From contig CALRDN010000001.1 of the NCBI GenBank assembly GCA_943354965.1, positions 101,033 to 165,032 of the forward strand: DNA of 64,000 nt, written 5' to 3'. The stretch is from Candidatus Peribacteria bacterium. Lineage in GTDB: Bacteria; Patescibacteriota; Gracilibacteria; UBA1369; UBA12463. Shown here piece by piece: positions 11,987 to 20,207 of this stretch. Position 1 is the first letter of the stretch. The number at the start of each line of letters is the position of its first letter. The notes under the pieces are model-generated. The model was not told the origin of the DNA, searched no databases, and worked only from the letters and a program-made list of their open reading frames with translations. The translations under genes and the position numbers were made by a program.

Positions 11987-12724
11987 ATGAAATCTCTGAG
12001 TATTATCAATGTTGCAGGACTCCTCATGGATGGAAAGAATGACGGTTTGGAGGCCGCGCTGCGCCAAAGAGTTACACCGGATTTTCTCCGAACTATTGCT
12101 CCAACTTCTCTTGATAGTGCCACCAAACATCCAAATGAAGCTATAGAACATGCTATTGTCATGATTCGTCGAGCTATGCAGGATGTTAAAGAGAGTACGG
12201 GCGATCCAAATATTGTTCTTGTAGGGAGATCATATGGTGCGTTTATAGCGCTTCTCGCTTCGATTAGAATGAATTTTCAAAATATAACTCGAGTTGTGTT
12301 GATCGAGGGTCCCCTCCATCCCGATGTTCTTGTGGCTCCCCCCATGCTTCTTCCTCCACTTATGATCTGTGATTCGCACTACCAGATGCGTCCCGTGTTA
12401 GCCAGAGAGGCAGTGGAACATTTATCGGCCCTAGGCACTTCGCCACTCGTCATTATTCAGGGACAGGCTCAAGATGATGTCGTTCCGATCGCTTCTCAGG
12501 TAATACCCGGAGATTTTCGGATTATGAATGTTGATAGGATGTTTTCTTCTCATCATGAGATAGATCACGATCGAGGTTCTGTTGTACGCCTACCTCGAAG
12601 TATTGGAGGTGAATGTCATGGCATGAAAAGAATCTTGCCTGATGGTTATCGTAATCATCTTTTTTGGAGTAAGGAAAAGATGGATATGATTTTGGATATA
12701 TTTGAGGCGACATTACGTGTCTAG
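11987..12724 (+). CDS. Putative alpha/beta-hydrolase
   Basis: IVLVGRSYGAFIALLAS resembles a GxSxG nucleophile elbow. Confidence 0.5.
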   Translation: MKSLSIINVAGLLMDGKNDGLEAALRQRVTPDFLRTIAPTSLDSATKHPNEAIEHAIVMIRRAMQDVKESTGDPNIVLVGRSYGAFIALLASIRMNFQNITRVVLIEGPLHPDVLVAPPMLLPPLMICDSHYQMRPVLAREAVEHLSALGTSPLVIIQGQAQDDVVPIASQVIPGDFRIMNVDRMFSSHHEIDHDRGSVVRLPRSIGGECHGMKRILPDGYRNHLFWSKEKMDMILDIFEATLRV

Positions 12725-13090
12725 TAATCTTATTTTTTTGGTGTGATTTTTAGCTTGGTACTTTTTTAATATTATCACACAATTGTCGCAAAAGATATAG
12801 TACGCGCTAATTCTAACGCTTTGAATGTGCTGGTCGTGGATATACTTTGCGAGCATATTCACTATTGACCATGTATATAATTTAAAATAATCATCACTCT
12901 GTTCCCTCATTTTCATTCCTCGATCCTCACTCGTGACAGGGTTGATGGATGGTTGATTAGGAAAGTCAATATCTCCACATTGTTGCTCCTTTAGTTTGTC
13001 GGGTAAATGCGGAATGTATTTTTCTATTACTGCGCCGTTTGTTTCTATACTTTTAATTAAAGCAGTAGGAGTTTCTATTTCTCCTAGCAT
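12713..13090 (-). CDS. Hypothetical protein
   Basis: 125-aa ORF with plausible composition; no recognised domain. Confidence 0.4.
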   Translation of the reverse strand: MLGEIETPTALIKSIETNGAVIEKYIPHLPDKLKEQQCGDIDFPNQPSINPVTSEDRGMKMREQSDDYFKLYTWSIVNMLAKYIHDQHIQSVRISAYYIFCDNCVIILKKYQAKNHTKKIRLLDT

Positions 13091-13173
13091 AATGAGAGGT
13101 GTTTTTATATTATCCTTTACCTTCCATTATAACATAAAATCATCAGACAGTCAATCGCCCAGGAATCAGTTCT

Positions 13174-13392
13174 TTACATTTTTTCAATTTCTTTCAAATC
13201 TTGATCGGGCAGGTATAGAATCACTAGACCGAGAGCAATTCCGAATAACGCTGTCCATAGATGACTACCGCCGAAAATCCATTTATCTAAAGCGTCAAGT
13301 ACATACCAGACACCTCGCCAAATTAAGACGAGCCCGATGACTACGAAGATATTTTTCGCTAGATAATTAAGTGTTAATTTATTTTTTGACAT
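13174..13392 (-). CDS. Small membrane protein, two TM helices
   Basis: MSKNKLTLNYLAKNIFVVIGLVLIWRGVWYVLDALDKWIFGGSHLWTALFGIALGLVILYLPDQDLKEIEKM. Confidence 0.65.
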   Translation of the reverse strand: MSKNKLTLNYLAKNIFVVIGLVLIWRGVWYVLDALDKWIFGGSHLWTALFGIALGLVILYLPDQDLKEIEKM

Positions 13393-13489
13393 GGTGTAAT
13401 TGGTTAGTTACGTATATTGTATTCGTTTTCTCATTGTAAATCCATCGCTCCTCGAACGAACTGGAGAAAATGTCATATTTCCTCTGCCA

Positions 13490-13680
13490 TAACGGAAAAA
13501 GAAATTTGAAATCTTTACCGTTAGGGCGAGAAACGGTTGCGTAACCGTTTTGGGTTTGATAAAATAGCAGCAGCCTTGAATGCTGAGGAGCGAAAAAGCG
13601 ATGAGTCTTTTAAAAAAAGCGCTTTGAAGCCATGAATCCGCATTAATTATAACCGGCTTTTACCGGCTTTTTTTGAGCAA
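13490..13680 (+). promoter_or_regulatory. Structured 5' leader upstream of the TerC gene (candidate riboswitch or attenuator)
   Basis: Successive hairpins including AAACGGTT-GCGT-AACCGTTT (13531-13550) and a terminator-like ACCGGCTTTTACCGGCTTTTTTT just before the gene. Confidence 0.5.
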
Positions 13681-13707
13681 CTTGTTATATCTATAATTCA
13701 TACACAC

Positions 13708-14628
13708 ATGGACGTCCAAACCAATTTATTTATCCTATTCAGTTTTGTTGTCGTTACCTTCTTAGTATTGGATCTCGCGTATTTCAATAGGCAAAACCAC
13801 AAAATCGAATTCAAGCCGGCACTGTACCAGTCGCTGTTCTGGGTCGCGGTTTCGTTGATTTTTGGTTTTCTGATTTCCATCTATATGGGTAATGAGATGG
13901 CTGTTGAATTTATCAGCGCCTATATCACGGAAAAAATGTTGTCGGTAGATAACCTGTTCGTGATTATGTTGATTTTTAGTTTTTTCAATCTTGAGGAAAA
14001 GTATCATCACAGGGTCCTGTTCTGGGGAATCTTGGGTGCTATCGTTTTTCGCGCGATCTTCATCGGAGTAGGTGCCTACATTATCAACCAATTTTATTGG
14101 GTGCTTTATATTTTCGGGATTATCCTGTTTTATACGGGCATCAAGTTATTGCGTGACAAGAAAGAGGAACATATAAATTTTCACGACAACAAGATCATCA
14201 AGGCTGCCCATAAATATCTACCGTTCACCGCCAACCACCATAATGGCAAGTTTTTTTGCCGAGAAAACGGAAAATTCATGTTTACATCCTTGTTTTTGAT
14301 AATGTTGCTTGTAGAGGGTACCGATATCGTTTTTGCGGTTGATTCCATACCTGCTGCTTTTTCTATTTCGCAGAATCTATTTATCGTGTTTACTTCCAAT
14401 GTTTTTGCAATTATGGGGCTACGAGCCTTATTTTTCTTGATCGAGAATATTCTGCACCGCTTTCACCATTTGCAGAAAGGCTTGGCAGTGATTTTGATAT
14501 TTATCGGTTTAAAGATGCTCTCTGGAATATTCGGACTGCACGTATCCGCCTTTGTCTCATTCGGCATCATTATATTTGCCCTTGGCTCGTCAATGATTCT
14601 ATCGGTTATATTTCCTAAAAAGATCTAG
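13708..14628 (+). CDS. TerC/Alx-family integral membrane protein
   Basis: Multi-TM; EYISAYITEKMLSVDNLFV-type and VEGTDIVFAVDSIPAAFSIS motifs. Confidence 0.93.
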   Translation: MDVQTNLFILFSFVVVTFLVLDLAYFNRQNHKIEFKPALYQSLFWVAVSLIFGFLISIYMGNEMAVEFISAYITEKMLSVDNLFVIMLIFSFFNLEEKYHHRVLFWGILGAIVFRAIFIGVGAYIINQFYWVLYIFGIILFYTGIKLLRDKKEEHINFHDNKIIKAAHKYLPFTANHHNGKFFCRENGKFMFTSLFLIMLLVEGTDIVFAVDSIPAAFSISQNLFIVFTSNVFAIMGLRALFFLIENILHRFHHLQKGLAVILIFIGLKMLSGIFGLHVSAFVSFGIIIFALGSSMILSVIFPKKI

Positions 14629-14720
14629 GATCCATACCAGGTCGTTCTTTTTCGTTCATAGTGGTTGCTTAAACTTTTTCGCCCCAATTATAAATGAAAA
14701 AAAGTGGGTAAATGTATTTT

Positions 14721-14798
14721 ATATAACGTTCGCGTTTATGCGATGTTGCATTAGCAATATGGGTGGAGCGAAGCGGAACCGCATACACGCTGTTAAGT
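14721..14798. repeat. attC-like imperfect palindrome
   Basis: Outer ATATAAC/GTTAAGT, inner GCGTTTATGCG/CGCATACACGC (10 of 11 pairs), central TTGC-ATTA-GCAA hairpin; 78 bp. Confidence 0.4.
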
Positions 14799-14829
14799 GA
14801 TGTAATTTTTTATCCTTATTATTATTTTC

Positions 14830-15900
14830 TCAATCTACTTTTTTCTTTTTTATCAATTCGTAAAATAAGTTTTTTCTGTTTTGGGCGAAGGGTAGAGGGG
14901 AATTAAAGGGGTGAATGCCCGAAGCCCAAAACTCCTTATATTGGAAAACGGCGAGTAATGATGGGTGTATAAGCCTTTTGTCCAGAAACATGTGGAAGCC
15001 ATTTGAGGTGATACCTGTTTTATTTTTTGATGGTTGTATAGGTTTTATTGCCTCTGGTGCATAAATCAAAATTGCCATATTTCTATCCTGAGTCATTTTT
15101 CTATCTTGCGCCCATCCGTCAAAATCAGACAAATAAGAAACTTGATCGACATCCCTTGTTGCGTCAAGTCCGTTTTCTTTCATTGCCAATTCTTCTCCAT
15201 CGTCTCCATCATGATGAATGGTAGTAAGAGAAGTGTGGTCTCTGTCGGTACCAGTTGAAAAAGCATGTTGCACTCTCTCTCTGTTGATAACTCTGATTTT
15301 TAACCCTTTTCTATAAAGACCTGCTTGTTGTAGTGAGTCAACGATATGCTGCGTTAAAGATTCACCCTCTTTGGGTAGTGAAAAATTTCTTATTGGCTGT
15401 TCTTTGGGTCTTAACATCGAACTAACAGCATCTATCAATTTTTGATTTTTTATTTCATTTAACTTTTTTACTGCATACCACGGATCGCTAATACTTCTAA
15501 TTTCCGTACTTTGAGTTTCATCTAATAATCCAATAACTGTTAACTGACTAACAAGTTCTTCCCTTTGTTTCAAATATTTCAAATGGCGAAGACAATAGCT
15601 TGGGTCGCGTTGTCTTAAATCAAATAAAACCGCTTCGTCTAATCCGTATCGCGGATTTTCCGACATTTCTTTAATTTTATTTTCTCGTTCTCTGATTTGT
15701 TTTATATGTTCCACACCCCATTCTGGAAATCTGCCTTTAATTTCGTCGGCGTACTCACGGGAAACTAAACCTTCTGATACTGCGGTTTCAAGTTGGCTAT
15801 GATATTGTTCTGGCGTTGTACGCTGGTTTTGTGAACCTCTAGAAAAAGGATCATCACCGAACTCATTTAATCCTTTTCCAAATTGTAATTTATCTTTCAT
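14830..15900 (-). CDS. Hypothetical protein, 356 aa
   Basis: Long ORF with plausible composition; no recognised domain. Confidence 0.65.
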   Translation of the reverse strand: MKDKLQFGKGLNEFGDDPFSRGSQNQRTTPEQYHSQLETAVSEGLVSREYADEIKGRFPEWGVEHIKQIRERENKIKEMSENPRYGLDEAVLFDLRQRDPSYCLRHLKYLKQREELVSQLTVIGLLDETQSTEIRSISDPWYAVKKLNEIKNQKLIDAVSSMLRPKEQPIRNFSLPKEGESLTQHIVDSLQQAGLYRKGLKIRVINRERVQHAFSTGTDRDHTSLTTIHHDGDDGEELAMKENGLDATRDVDQVSYLSDFDGWAQDRKMTQDRNMAILIYAPEAIKPIQPSKNKTGITSNGFHMFLDKRLIHPSLLAVFQYKEFWASGIHPFNSPLPFAQNRKNLFYELIKKKKVD

Positions 15901-15932
15901 AAAATTTTATTTATCACTATATTATAGCTTAT

Positions 15933-15960
15933 TTTAAGGTAAAATTCAATTCAATATTCT
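15933..15960 (+). promoter_or_regulatory. Weak promoter-like element for hairpin RNA 1
   Basis: TTTAAG-N16-TATTCT; -10 ends 8 nt before the hairpin. Confidence 0.35.
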
Positions 15961-15968
15961 GGCTTTAG

Positions 15969-16019
15969 AAAGGTCCTCGGCCAGTGGTTTATACACCACA
16001 CATTAGCGGAGGCCTTTTT
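15969..16019 (+). ncRNA. Candidate ~50-nt hairpin RNA, copy 1
   Basis: AAAGGTCCTCGGCCAGTGGTTTATACACCACACATTAGCGGAGGCCTTTTT: outer stem, inner GTGGT/ACCAC stem, terminal U-tract; paralogous to 16159-16207. Confidence 0.55.
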
Positions 16020-16121
16020 ATTTGTTTAAAAATAGTTCGCATAATAAGCAGATTCTTGTTGAATATGCGAAATTTGGCTGCATATACGCAATATATTACA
16101 CAGAATGTTAACTTTCTTGAG

Positions 16122-16150
16122 TTGACCGTGAGGGGCGATTTTGATATGAT
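16122..16150 (+). promoter_or_regulatory. Sigma70-like promoter for hairpin RNA 2
   Basis: TTGACC-N17-TATGAT; -10 ends 8 nt before the hairpin. Confidence 0.6.
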
Positions 16151-16158
16151 GTTTACGT

Positions 16159-16207
16159 AAAGATCTTCGGCCCGTGGTTTTCGTACCACACTTGCGGAGG
16201 ATCTTTT
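16159..16207 (+). ncRNA. Candidate ~49-nt hairpin RNA, copy 2
   Basis: AAAGATCTTCGGCCCGTGGTTTTCGTACCACACTTGCGGAGGATCTTTT: 10-bp outer stem, same inner stem, conserved CGGCC and GCGGAGG. Confidence 0.6.
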
Positions 16208-16210
16208 ATG

Positions 16211-16618
16211 TTATTCTGGAAAAAGGGAAATGAGGTATTTTTGGTTCGTTTTTGGGAGTTCCTTAATCTGCACTGTGAAGTAATAACCATCCTGCGTTCT
16301 TCCTCGAAATCGATGCAGAATTTCGCTTTTTTTGTTTGGATTTCTGCTAGATTCTGGTGGTTTTTTTGTCTTTTGAATGAGTTCAATTGCGGCACTAAAA
16401 TATTTCAATCTACGAAGCCTATCGCGTGGATTTTTGTTGTGCATATGCTCCCAGAAAAAATCAAGAAAAATCTTCTGCTTATTGAAATATACTGACCGAA
16501 TATGTGGTTTTCTCTTTGTTTTGTTTTTTAAAATTTTAAAGAAGCCATATGCCTTTGCGTAAATCTCTCTAAAATCCGTACCTGGCGTCCTCCCTGTTTT
16601 GGCTTGATAATACTGCAT
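16211..16618 (-). CDS. Small basic protein, possibly a PBECR/RelE-like nuclease
   Basis: 135 aa; C-terminus ILHRFRGRTQDGYYFTVQIKELPKTNQKYLISLFPE is reminiscent of phage-associated Barnase/EndoU/RelE-like nucleases. Recognised by pattern only. Confidence 0.4.
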   Translation of the reverse strand: MQYYQAKTGRTPGTDFREIYAKAYGFFKILKNKTKRKPHIRSVYFNKQKIFLDFFWEHMHNKNPRDRLRRLKYFSAAIELIQKTKKPPESSRNPNKKSEILHRFRGRTQDGYYFTVQIKELPKTNQKYLISLFPE

Positions 16619-16690
16619 TCTGGGAATGTATCATTCTTCGTAGGGAGTGTCAATCGTTTATGGCTTGTGCTAGCCATTTCCGTGTCATTA

Positions 16691-16731
16691 ATTTGTTATA
16701 AATTTGTTAAGAAAATGTCAGGGATTTGTTA
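16691..16731 (+). repeat. Three ATTTGTTA direct repeats upstream of the recombinase
   Basis: ATTTGTTA at 16691, 16702 and 16724, spacings 11 and 22 bp. Confidence 0.5.
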
Positions 16732-16783
16732 GATGGGCGTGGTAGTGTGGGGATTGGTTTTTTATTAATTATTTCTTGTTTGT

Positions 16784-17614
16784 ATGGATGAGCTGTTGAA
16801 AATGGCGGAGGAGGAGATGAAGTTAAGAAATTATAGTAGGCGGACGGTGAAGACGTATTTGGGATGCTTGAGGGGGTATTTTTTGTATTGTATGGGATTG
16901 CGTTTGGGGAAGGAGGCGTTGTCGGAGTGGAGTAGGGAGAGGGTTCGGGCGTTTTTGCTTTTGAAGATTGATGCGGGAAAGAGTTCGTCGACGGTGAATG
17001 TGTATTTGAATAGTATTTTGTTTTTGTATCGGGAGGTTTTGAAGGTGGCCGGAAAAGTGGATGTGAAGTTTGGGAAGCGCGAGCAGCGGTTGCCGGTGGT
17101 TTTGTCACATGGGGAGATTGTGAGAATGCTGGAGGGGACGGTGAATTTTAAGCATCGGGTGATGCTGGCGGTGGCGTACGGGGCGGGGTTGAGGGTGAGT
17201 GAGGTGGTGGGTTTGAGGGTGAGAGATTTGGACTTCGAGGGCGGTTTGATTACGGTGCGGCAGGGAAAAGGAAACAAAGATAGGGTGACGGTGTTGCCTT
17301 CGATGGTGGTTGGAGATGTGCGGAGGTTGATTGCGAGACGAGAGGCGGGGGATTTGGTGTTTGAGAGTAGTTGGGGCGGGAAGTTGAGTACCAGGAGCGC
17401 GCAGAAGGTTTTTGAGCAGGCTTTGGGGAGGGCGGGGATTCATGTGGTGGCGACGTTTCATTCGCTGAGGCATAGTTTTGCTACGCATTTGTTGGAGCAC
17501 GGAGTGGATGTGCGGTATGTGCAGGAGTTGCTGGGGCATAGCAATATTCGCACCACGCAGAGGTATACGCACGTGAGTAGGAAGGCGATCGGGGGAATTG
17601 AGAGTCCGTTGTAG
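16784..17614 (+). CDS. XerC/D-like tyrosine recombinase
   Basis: SAM-like N-terminus; GAGLRVSEVVGLRVRDLD, HSLRHSFATHLLEHGVDVRYVQELLGHSNIRTTQRYTHV supply the R-HxxR-H/Y residues. Lacks the extra IntI domain. Confidence 0.9.
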   Translation: MDELLKMAEEEMKLRNYSRRTVKTYLGCLRGYFLYCMGLRLGKEALSEWSRERVRAFLLLKIDAGKSSSTVNVYLNSILFLYREVLKVAGKVDVKFGKREQRLPVVLSHGEIVRMLEGTVNFKHRVMLAVAYGAGLRVSEVVGLRVRDLDFEGGLITVRQGKGNKDRVTVLPSMVVGDVRRLIARREAGDLVFESSWGGKLSTRSAQKVFEQALGRAGIHVVATFHSLRHSFATHLLEHGVDVRYVQELLGHSNIRTTQRYTHVSRKAIGGIESPL

Positions 17615-17624
17615 GCCGTATGGT

Positions 17625-18212
17625 TTAGAACCCAAACAGCATATCTCTGATCTCGGGTTTGACCTTGTCGGGGCCCCACGGTGGATCCCAGACGATTTGG
17701 ACGGAGGCGGAGGTGATTTCTGGGACGAGTTGGGGGAGGACGGTTTGGACCTGTTCCATGATCATGGGGCCGACGGGACAGCCCATGGATGTCAGGGTCA
17801 TGATTACCACGGCGTCGTAGGTGCCGTCAGGGAGTTTTTCGAGGTTGGCGCCGTAGATGAGACCGAGGTCGACGATGCCGATGCCGATTTCCGGGTCGAG
17901 AATTTCGTTGAGTGCGGCGCCGATTTTCTCCATCATCGGATTTTCTTTTCGGAGATCGTCGAATGTTTTTGTCATTTTTGGACCGTTGCCTTTGGCGTAG
18001 TCTATGCGCTTCTGGAGATCGGGGCCGAAGACGGATGGAGATGGTTTTTTTGTGGTGGTTTTTTCGGAAGATAATTTTTTTACCGGAAGATTTTTAATAA
18101 ACATTTTCCTCACGATGAGTTTCTTCGTGGTTGGTTTTTTTACAACTGATTTTTTTACAGTTGGTTTCTTCGTTGTGATTTTCTTTGTCGGGATTTTTTT
18201 ATTGGTGCTCAT
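17625..18212 (-). CDS. sufT: SufT/MIP18 (DUF59) Fe-S assembly protein with Lys/Thr-rich N-terminal extension
   Basis: LNEILDPEIGIGIVDLGLIYGANL...MTLTSMGCPVGPMI...VWDPPWGPDKV; N-terminus KKIPTKKITTKKPTVKKSVVKKPTTKK. Confidence 0.8.
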   Translation of the reverse strand: MSTNKKIPTKKITTKKPTVKKSVVKKPTTKKLIVRKMFIKNLPVKKLSSEKTTTKKPSPSVFGPDLQKRIDYAKGNGPKMTKTFDDLRKENPMMEKIGAALNEILDPEIGIGIVDLGLIYGANLEKLPDGTYDAVVIMTLTSMGCPVGPMIMEQVQTVLPQLVPEITSASVQIVWDPPWGPDKVKPEIRDMLFGF

Positions 18213-18586
18213 TGTGCTTGGTGTTTAAGGAGAATAATCGCTTTTTTGAGGAGGGTGTAGCCGAGGAGGGCGCATTTGACGCGGGCGGGGGAGATGGCGA
18301 CGCCAAGGAGTTTATAGAGTTCGTCTTTGGAGAAGCTTTCTGCGTCCGTGAGAGATTTGTGGAGAATTTCTTCGGTAAGGATAGACATGGCGGCCTGTGA
18401 TATGGCGCATCCGGAGCCGTCAAAACCGATTTCTTTGATGTGAGAATTTTCTACGGTCAGATCGAGAACGAGTTTGTCGCCGCAGAGGGGATTGGCATCA
18501 TCGACGGTGATGGTTGGTTTGTCGAGACGTCCGTGATTGCGCGGATTTTGGAAGTGGTCGAGAATGTTTTCTGCGTAGAGGTCCAT
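18209..18586 (-). CDS. sufU: Fe-S scaffold protein SufU/IscU-like
   Basis: ILDHFQNPRNHGRL...ANPLCGDKL...GSGCAISQAAMSILTE. Confidence 0.92.
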   Translation of the reverse strand: MDLYAENILDHFQNPRNHGRLDKPTITVDDANPLCGDKLVLDLTVENSHIKEIGFDGSGCAISQAAMSILTEEILHKSLTDAESFSKDELYKLLGVAISPARVKCALLGYTLLKKAIILLKHQAQ

Positions 18587-18588
18587 AG

Positions 18589-19839
18589 TTACGAGATGTT
18601 GAAGATTTTTTTTGCTTTCATGATGGCCTCGATTGCGATGTCGATATCTTCTTCGGTGTTGTACACAGAGAAGCTGATACGTGCGGTTGCGGGAACGGAG
18701 ATGCTTTCCATAAGTGGCTTGGCACAGTGGTTTCCGCCGCGGATGCAGACGTTTTCGCTGTTGAATATTTCAGCGATATCATGAGGATGAATGCCGCTGA
18801 TGGCGAATGAAATTACGCCGGTCATGTCAGTGTCATTTTTTGGAATATGTAATTTGAGATTTTTGATATTTTCTAGTTTTGCGCGCGCATAGCCGATGAG
18901 TTTTTGGTCGTGCTGTCGAACATTTTCCATTCCCAGGTTGGTGAGGTAGGTGATGGCTTCTTTGAAAGCAATTACATCGGCGATATTTTGAGTGCCCGCC
19001 TCGAACTTCCATGGGAGGTCGTTCCATGTCGCATCGCGCTGATGAACTTCGCGAATCATGTCACCACCGAAAAGAAATGGAGGCATTTCTTCGAGAAGAT
19101 TTTTTTTGCCGTAGAGGATGCCCACGCCAGTGGGCCCGAGCATTTTATGGCTAGAGAATGCGAAGAAATCGCAGTCGAAATCTTGGACGTCAATGGGGAG
19201 ATGTGCAGCAGATTGAGCACCATCGATGAGGATTTTGGCGGAGCCGAGCGAGTGCGCGAGCGAGGCTATTTCTTTTATAGGATTAATCGTTCCGGTGACA
19301 TTACTGGCATGCGTAATGGCAATTAATTTTACGGATTTATTTTCCGTAAGATATTTTTTTAACCACTCCATGTCGAGAAGATATGGAGTCTCCGGATTCC
19401 TTGAAAGAGGAATTACCTCAAGTCTTGCATTCTTCTTGATGGCTACCTGCTGCCATGGGATGAGATTTGAGTGATGTTCGAGAGCGCTCACAATGATAAT
19501 GTCTCCTTCGTGAATATTCTGCTCTGCCCACGTGTATGCTACGAGATTAATTCCTTCTGTCGTATTGCGCGTAAAAATAATTTCCTCAGTTGATTTGGCG
19601 TTGATAAATGTTTTTACTGATTCGCGCGTGGCCTCGTATGCAGCATCTGCTTCTTGTGCGATGGTATATACTCCACGATGAATATTGGCATTACTGTTTG
19701 CATAATAGTTCGTAATGGCATCAATGACGGACTGTGGTTTTTGTGATGTAGAAGCGCTGTCTAGATAGACAAGCGGCTTGTTTTCAATTACTCGTGAGAG
19801 GATTGGGAAGTCTTTTTTGACGAGATGTGGGTCAAACAT
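18589..19839 (-). CDS. sufS: Cysteine desulfurase SufS
   Basis: Aminotransferase class V; FSSHKMLGPTGVGILYGK, RGGNHCAKPLM. Confidence 0.95.
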   Translation of the reverse strand: MFDPHLVKKDFPILSRVIENKPLVYLDSASTSQKPQSVIDAITNYYANSNANIHRGVYTIAQEADAAYEATRESVKTFINAKSTEEIIFTRNTTEGINLVAYTWAEQNIHEGDIIIVSALEHHSNLIPWQQVAIKKNARLEVIPLSRNPETPYLLDMEWLKKYLTENKSVKLIAITHASNVTGTINPIKEIASLAHSLGSAKILIDGAQSAAHLPIDVQDFDCDFFAFSSHKMLGPTGVGILYGKKNLLEEMPPFLFGGDMIREVHQRDATWNDLPWKFEAGTQNIADVIAFKEAITYLTNLGMENVRQHDQKLIGYARAKLENIKNLKLHIPKNDTDMTGVISFAISGIHPHDIAEIFNSENVCIRGGNHCAKPLMESISVPATARISFSVYNTEEDIDIAIEAIMKAKKIFNIS

Positions 19840-19850
19840 TGTGAAAAATA

Positions 19851-20180
19851 TTATATGGATTCAGGTGTTTCTACCTCAGGAATATCAACAAATATTATGC
19901 CGTTTTCTATTTTCGTAGGATACGTTTTGAGGGGTTGAGTAGCAGGTAGACTCAGAACTTTTCCGTCACGGACGTCGAACATGCCACCATGAAGTGGGCA
20001 CTCGATGACACATCCCTCGAGGGTTCCTTCGCTGAGATCGGCGTCTGCATGCGAACAAATTCGCTGTACTGCATAGGCGACACCATTGATGTTTGCAATC
20101 ATGAGTTTGATTTCATTGATTTCAAACTTGGTTTTTTCTCCTGATGGAAGTGCTTCTATGGTAACGGTTGGCGTAAACAT
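19851..20180 (-). CDS. Rieske-type ferredoxin
   Basis: CSHADADLSEG...CPLHGGMFDVRDGKVL (CxH...CxxH). Confidence 0.9.
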   Translation of the reverse strand: MFTPTVTIEALPSGEKTKFEINEIKLMIANINGVAYAVQRICSHADADLSEGTLEGCVIECPLHGGMFDVRDGKVLSLPATQPLKTYPTKIENGIIFVDIPEVETPESI

Positions 20181-20207
20181 ACGGTGTCGAGTTAGAGAAA
20201 ATATACG

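Noticed and set aside
16784-17614. Integron integrase IntI
   Set aside because: C-terminal GGIESPL is IntI-like, but the IntI-specific extra domain is absent; called a generic XerC/D-like recombinase.
17105-17635. 176-aa minus-strand ORF rich in His/Pro/Arg
   Set aside because: Antisense to the clear tyrosine recombinase; biased composition from the G-rich coding strand.
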